From: Reticulitermes lucifugus
Lineage: Eukaryota; Arthropoda; Insecta; Blattodea; Rhinotermitidae
Assembly: GCA_026260175.1 (NCBI GenBank)
Contig: JAKCWW010008707.1
Location: forward strand, 1 to 20,207
Length of the DNA stretch: 20,207 nucleotides
Reading direction: 5' to 3'
The translations under genes and the position numbers were made by a program. This document shows positions 17,135 through 20,207 of the stretch, piece after piece. The first letter of the stretch is position 1. The number at the start of each line of letters is the position of its first letter. The notes under the pieces were generated by a model. The model was given only the letters and a program-made list of their open reading frames with translations, did no database searches and was not told where the DNA came from.

Positions 17135-17622
17135 TACCAGTACGTATGGCGTCATAATGGTGTTGATGACTTCGTTAATTTCCCGTTGAAATTTCACCTG
17201 GAATTGTGCTGTTTCGAAATAAAATCATTGGAGATGCTTGTGGGTAGATGACACTTGTAAATCGAGTTAGTTAGGCCTATGGTTGAAGCGTGAACATGTA
17301 AAGATGTCCGTCGGGGTTGACACGGTGGCTATGACTGAACGATGCGTGTCTACATTAATTCTAATTGTTCGCTTGTTGTGTTAAAAGTACAAGAAGAGTT
17401 GACTGTAAAGTAAATTGACAACTTTTGATAGGCAGTCATCATGCCCAAGCCTGATTTTGCATGTTGCATAGTATTGATAAGAATGGGTGATGAGAAAAGT
17501 TGTCAAAACATAAAGTTTGACAGATGCAAATGTATACTCCCTTGGCACATCTGGTCTTATTTTAAAAAACTTGTAAAAGTGTTTTACATTCGACCGGACG
17601 TTTCGGTCTCGGAATTTACAGG

Positions 17623-18134
17623 TTTTAGGCGTGTTCACAAAATTGCGAAAAGCGACTATTAGCTTAGTCATGTCTGTCCGTCTGTCCGCTCGGCTCCCAC
17701 TGAGCGGATTTTCATGAAATTTTATATTTGAGTATTTTTCGAAAATCTGTGTAGAAAATTTAAGTTTCGTTAAAAACTGACAAGAATAACGGGTACTTTA
17801 CATGAAGACGTATGTACATTTATGATATCTCGCCGAATTTTTCTTAGAATAAGACATTTTTCAGACAAAGGTTGTAGAGAAAATCAGAGTACGCATATTA
17901 TGTTCAAAACCTTTTTTCCGAAACTTGTGCCATTTATTAAATAATGTGGCAAAGTATGGTACATCCAGACAGGCGACACATGGCAATATAATGCGGTGCA
18001 TGCGTTTTGCATGCTGGATAACTAAGGCTACAGACACACACGTATAATGTTTAATATGTGTTGCTTTTCCACGGCAACAATGGTTACGCGAGCGCCCATC
18101 AGTGGTACGTTATACCTACATTGCCCGTCTTGTT
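17623..18134 (+). repeat. R510 repeat, copy 2
   Basis: About 512 bp, starting TTTTAGGCGTGTTC and ending TTGCCCGTCTTGTT. Blocks shared with copy 3 include TTGCGAAAAGCGACTATTAG, CATGTCTGTCCGTCTGTC, GATTTTCATGAAATTT, AACGGGTACTT, CATTTTTCAGACAAA-like sequence, and TTTCCACGGCAACAATGGT near the end. There is no conserved reading frame between copies, so it is a non-coding repeat. The ends are not inverted repeats and no target duplication was found. The class is unknown. Overlapping short frames at 17381-17671 are chance. Confidence 0.85.
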
Positions 18135-18477
18135 TGATAGAGGCTAAAATGTGTCAGTGTTGTAATGTACTAAGTTGAGTGGCTATACAAAGGTGTAACG
18201 ACGTCAAAAACATACCAGCACAAATGTAAAAGAAAACGTGTGACGTGTAATATCTGGCACGGTTGAGTTTATAATTTTATGAGTGTTATTACACTGTTGC
18301 TATGATCCTTTTTGCTTTGTTTTAAGGTTATACTTGTATTGATGTGTCTTTAGGGTGGTTGCACCATTGTATAACCATTGACTTTGAATGCTACAACACT
18401 GGCACATTTTATTTAGACTATCTGAAAACCATATGCTCAAAATCATAATGACATCAATAATAATATTCCAGCGTAAG

Positions 18478-18486
18478 ACTTGATAA
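18478..18486. repeat. Left target-site duplication of SINE copy B
   Basis: ACTTGATAA, identical to 18734-18742. Confidence 0.85.
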
Positions 18487-18733
18487 GCCGATCCCAGTGG
18501 CCGCGCGGTTTAAGGCGTGAGTCTGCGGCCGCTCACTTGCTGGGATTGCAGTTTCGAATCCCGCCGGGGATATGGATGTCTGTCTCTTGTGAGTGTTGTG
18601 TGTTGTCAGAGGTCTCTGCGACGGGCTGATCACTCGTTCAGAGGAGTCCTGCCGAATGTGTGTCTGAATGTAATCGTGAAGCCTCGACAATGAAGAGGCC
18701 TTAGCCCACTAGGGGCTGTCGAGCCATAAAAAC
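18487..18733 (+). mobile_element. tRNA-derived SINE, copy B, with target-site duplication
   Basis: Second copy of the SINE at 14414. It has the A-box region GTGGCCGCGCGGTTTAAGG, a B box GTTTCGAATCC (18551-18561, one change from consensus), the same body blocks, the 3' hairpin-like TTAGCCCACTAGGGGCTGTC, GCCAT and a short A run. It is flanked by the perfect 9-bp duplication ACTTGATAA (18478-18486 and 18734-18742). This defines both ends and shows insertion by target-primed reverse transcription. Confidence 0.9.
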
Positions 18734-18742
18734 ACTTGATAA
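18734..18742. repeat. Right target-site duplication of SINE copy B
   Basis: ACTTGATAA directly after the A run of the SINE tail. Confidence 0.85.
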
Positions 18743-19199
18743 TGATCTGTAAAGAGCAGTTTCTTAAATAAGACCGTGTTACGGGAGTGTATATTTCCAT
18801 TTGTTTTGTAATCAAACTCAGCGGAATGCAGCAAGTTAAAAATACAAAGTTTGACAGCATATGGGAGGGATGGTGGCATTCCTTTCCCTGTATTTGTAGC
18901 TGTATTTACAACACGGGAAGTCCCATGGATCGGACCATTCCATTCTCCCTCTAGCTGTTGTGTTAACAGGAATGTAGGTAGTGAGGATCACGTGGTAGAT
19001 GTCTCTAGCTCCAAGCGCTTTGGGCTGGATGGCATAGGATGGAGAGGCCTGTGGAGAATGTGGGGAAGCCTCGTACGTTATGGATTGTCATTAAATGGTC
19101 ACTACCGTAGGCACCGATTACGTTGGTGTCCTGGGGCTCGGGTACCCCCCGAGGACTTCTTGAACTTCCCTTACCAGTGCAACTTAAACGATTTCCCAT
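18743..19199. other. No gene confirmed; GC-richer stretch with a long chance frame
   Basis: A plus-strand frame of 171 codons begins at 18851. It runs past 19200 into R510 copy 3, where the other copies have no matching frame. It lacks any domain I recognise, so I do not call it a gene. Confidence 0.45.
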
Positions 19200-19704
19200 T
19201 TTTAGGCGCGTTCGCAAAATTGCGAAAAGCGACTATTAGCTTCGTCATGTCTGTCCGTCTGTCTGTCCGCACATGGAGCATCTCGGCTCCCAGTAGACTG
19301 ATTTTCATGAAATTTGATATTCGAATCTTTTTCGAAAATCTGTGGAGAAAATGTAACTTTCATTAAAATCCGACAAGAAGAACGGGTACTTCACATAAGA
19401 CCTGTGTTCGTTTATGATAGCTTGCCGAATTATTCTTAAAATGGGAAATGTTTCAGACAAATGTTGCAGAGAAAATTAAAATACACATTTTATGTTCAGT
19501 ATCGTTTTTCCGAAAATCGTGTCGTTTGTGAAATAATGCGGAAAAATGCGGTTGAGGCGGATAGGCCCCAGATGACAATATAACAGGGCTCAACTGCGTT
19601 GCTGCAAACACACACAGTATGTAATACTTATTGTCTTTCCACGGCAACAATGGTGACACGAACGCACTTCAAGGGCACGTTGTACGTACATTGCCTGTCT
19701 TGTT
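19200..19704 (+). repeat. R510 repeat, copy 3
   Basis: About 505 bp, starting TTTTAGGCGCGTTCGC and ending TTGCCTGTCTTGTT. TTCGCA/TTGCGAA form a small hairpin at the start. It carries TCTGTCCGTCTGTCTGTCCG and the TTTCCACGGCAACAATGGT block close to the end. It is the same strand as copy 2 and opposite to copy 1. Confidence 0.85.
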
Positions 19705-20207
19705 ATTTACTCACTGTAACTAAATATTCCATTTCAATATGACCGATTTTTTCATGATTTTCCCTAGGTCGGGGTAATACGTTTAAGGTAGAACGCGGTC
19801 GCTTTCTGTCAGGTCCTTAAAAGTTCACATATGTAATTTTGTATAATTTCTCGTTAAGCCTTGCAGCAAAGATTCCACATGTGATTGAACTGGGACGTGT
19901 ATATTGTAAAAGAAATTAGTTCCGCGCATTTGAATTGCTTAAAAACAGGGTTCGGGTCAAACTGAGTTAGAAACTGCTGTGGACAGTGAAGGAAGAAGAG
20001 CGAGGCTGAGAAGTTAGGTGTGAAGTTGTAGCGAATATCCCTTCCGCTTTTTATTGGGTTATGGGAGAAGTCCTTGATGTGGGCTACTTGGAGTGCGTCG
20101 TGGTAACTTGCTGTTCTATGAAGACATTTGGGCTGGTGCATTGTTTTTTTTTCCGCCATCGCGTCGAGAATGGTTCTAGTAGGAGTTATTTTCCTTGTTG
20201 GGGGGGG
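19705..20207. other. No gene seen
   Basis: AT-rich flank, with a minus-strand frame of 101 codons (19854-20159) without family likeness. It ends in a run of seven G at the window edge. Confidence 0.45.

Noticed and set aside
18851..19366. 171-codon plus-strand open frame
   Set aside because: It has no recognisable domain and reads through the start of an R510 repeat whose other copies do not keep this frame. Most likely chance.
16579..19704. R510 as a Helitron
   Set aside because: The hairpin plus CTAA at one end is suggestive, but the opposite end does not start with TC and insertion between A and T is not seen.

Overview
This window reads as non-coding, repeat-rich nuclear DNA of an animal, most likely an insect with a large genome. 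I found no intact protein-coding gene, rRNA or functional tRNA. Every open frame is short, and none shows a sustained family match over its length. What can be recognised is transposable-element debris: a broken pogo/Tigger-type DDE transposase, a broken non-LTR retrotransposon reverse transcriptase tail, tRNA-derived SINEs of two families, hAT-like termini, and a fragment of a dispersed repeat whose translation (KITAFRDVTPFSLV) resembles peptides seen widely in insect repeats. A cockroach, termite or other polyneopteran is a guess from the style of the repeats, not a proof.

The most interesting content is a set of three short retroelement insertions (439-1416, 7207-7402, 13137-13570) that carry hammerhead-ribozyme motifs. 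Each motif has CUGAUGA (or one change), then one extra U, a stem II hairpin, GAAA, a six-base stem III that is self-complementary in the best copies, and a short stem I. The two best elements consist of inverted arms with outward-facing ribozymes, a 36-42 bp extension on one side only, an A-rich tail and a perfect 10-12 bp target-site duplication. This is the architecture known for Penelope-like retroelements with pseudo-LTRs and hammerhead motifs. The three elements share the plan but not the primary sequence, so they look like different families. In the first one, the ribozyme core has expanded into nine tandem units of 46 bp.

Layout: 1-130 hAT-like end; 439-1416 ribozyme element with tandem array; 1520-2104 pogo-like transposase pseudogene; 2105-4318 mostly featureless with an old diverged duplication; 4319-5160 about four diverged 140-bp tandem units interrupted by a minus-strand tRNA-derived SINE; 5160-7130 featureless apart from a weak coding-like stretch; 7137-7420 20-bp tandem repeat invaded by the truncated ribozyme element; 7441-7560 CA repeat and hAT-like end; 7560-13126 mostly featureless; 13127-13580 second full ribozyme element; 13805-13930 dispersed-repeat fragment; 14414-15125 SINE next to an RT remnant; 16099-16200 simple repeats and a tRNA-like relic; 16579-19704 three copies of an unclassified repeat of about 510 bp (R510, my name) with a SINE carrying a clear target-site duplication between the last two.

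Nothing here forms an operon or pathway. The window is best annotated as intergenic or intronic sequence built up by repeated insertion and decay. All homology calls come from reading translations and motifs by eye; no database search was run.
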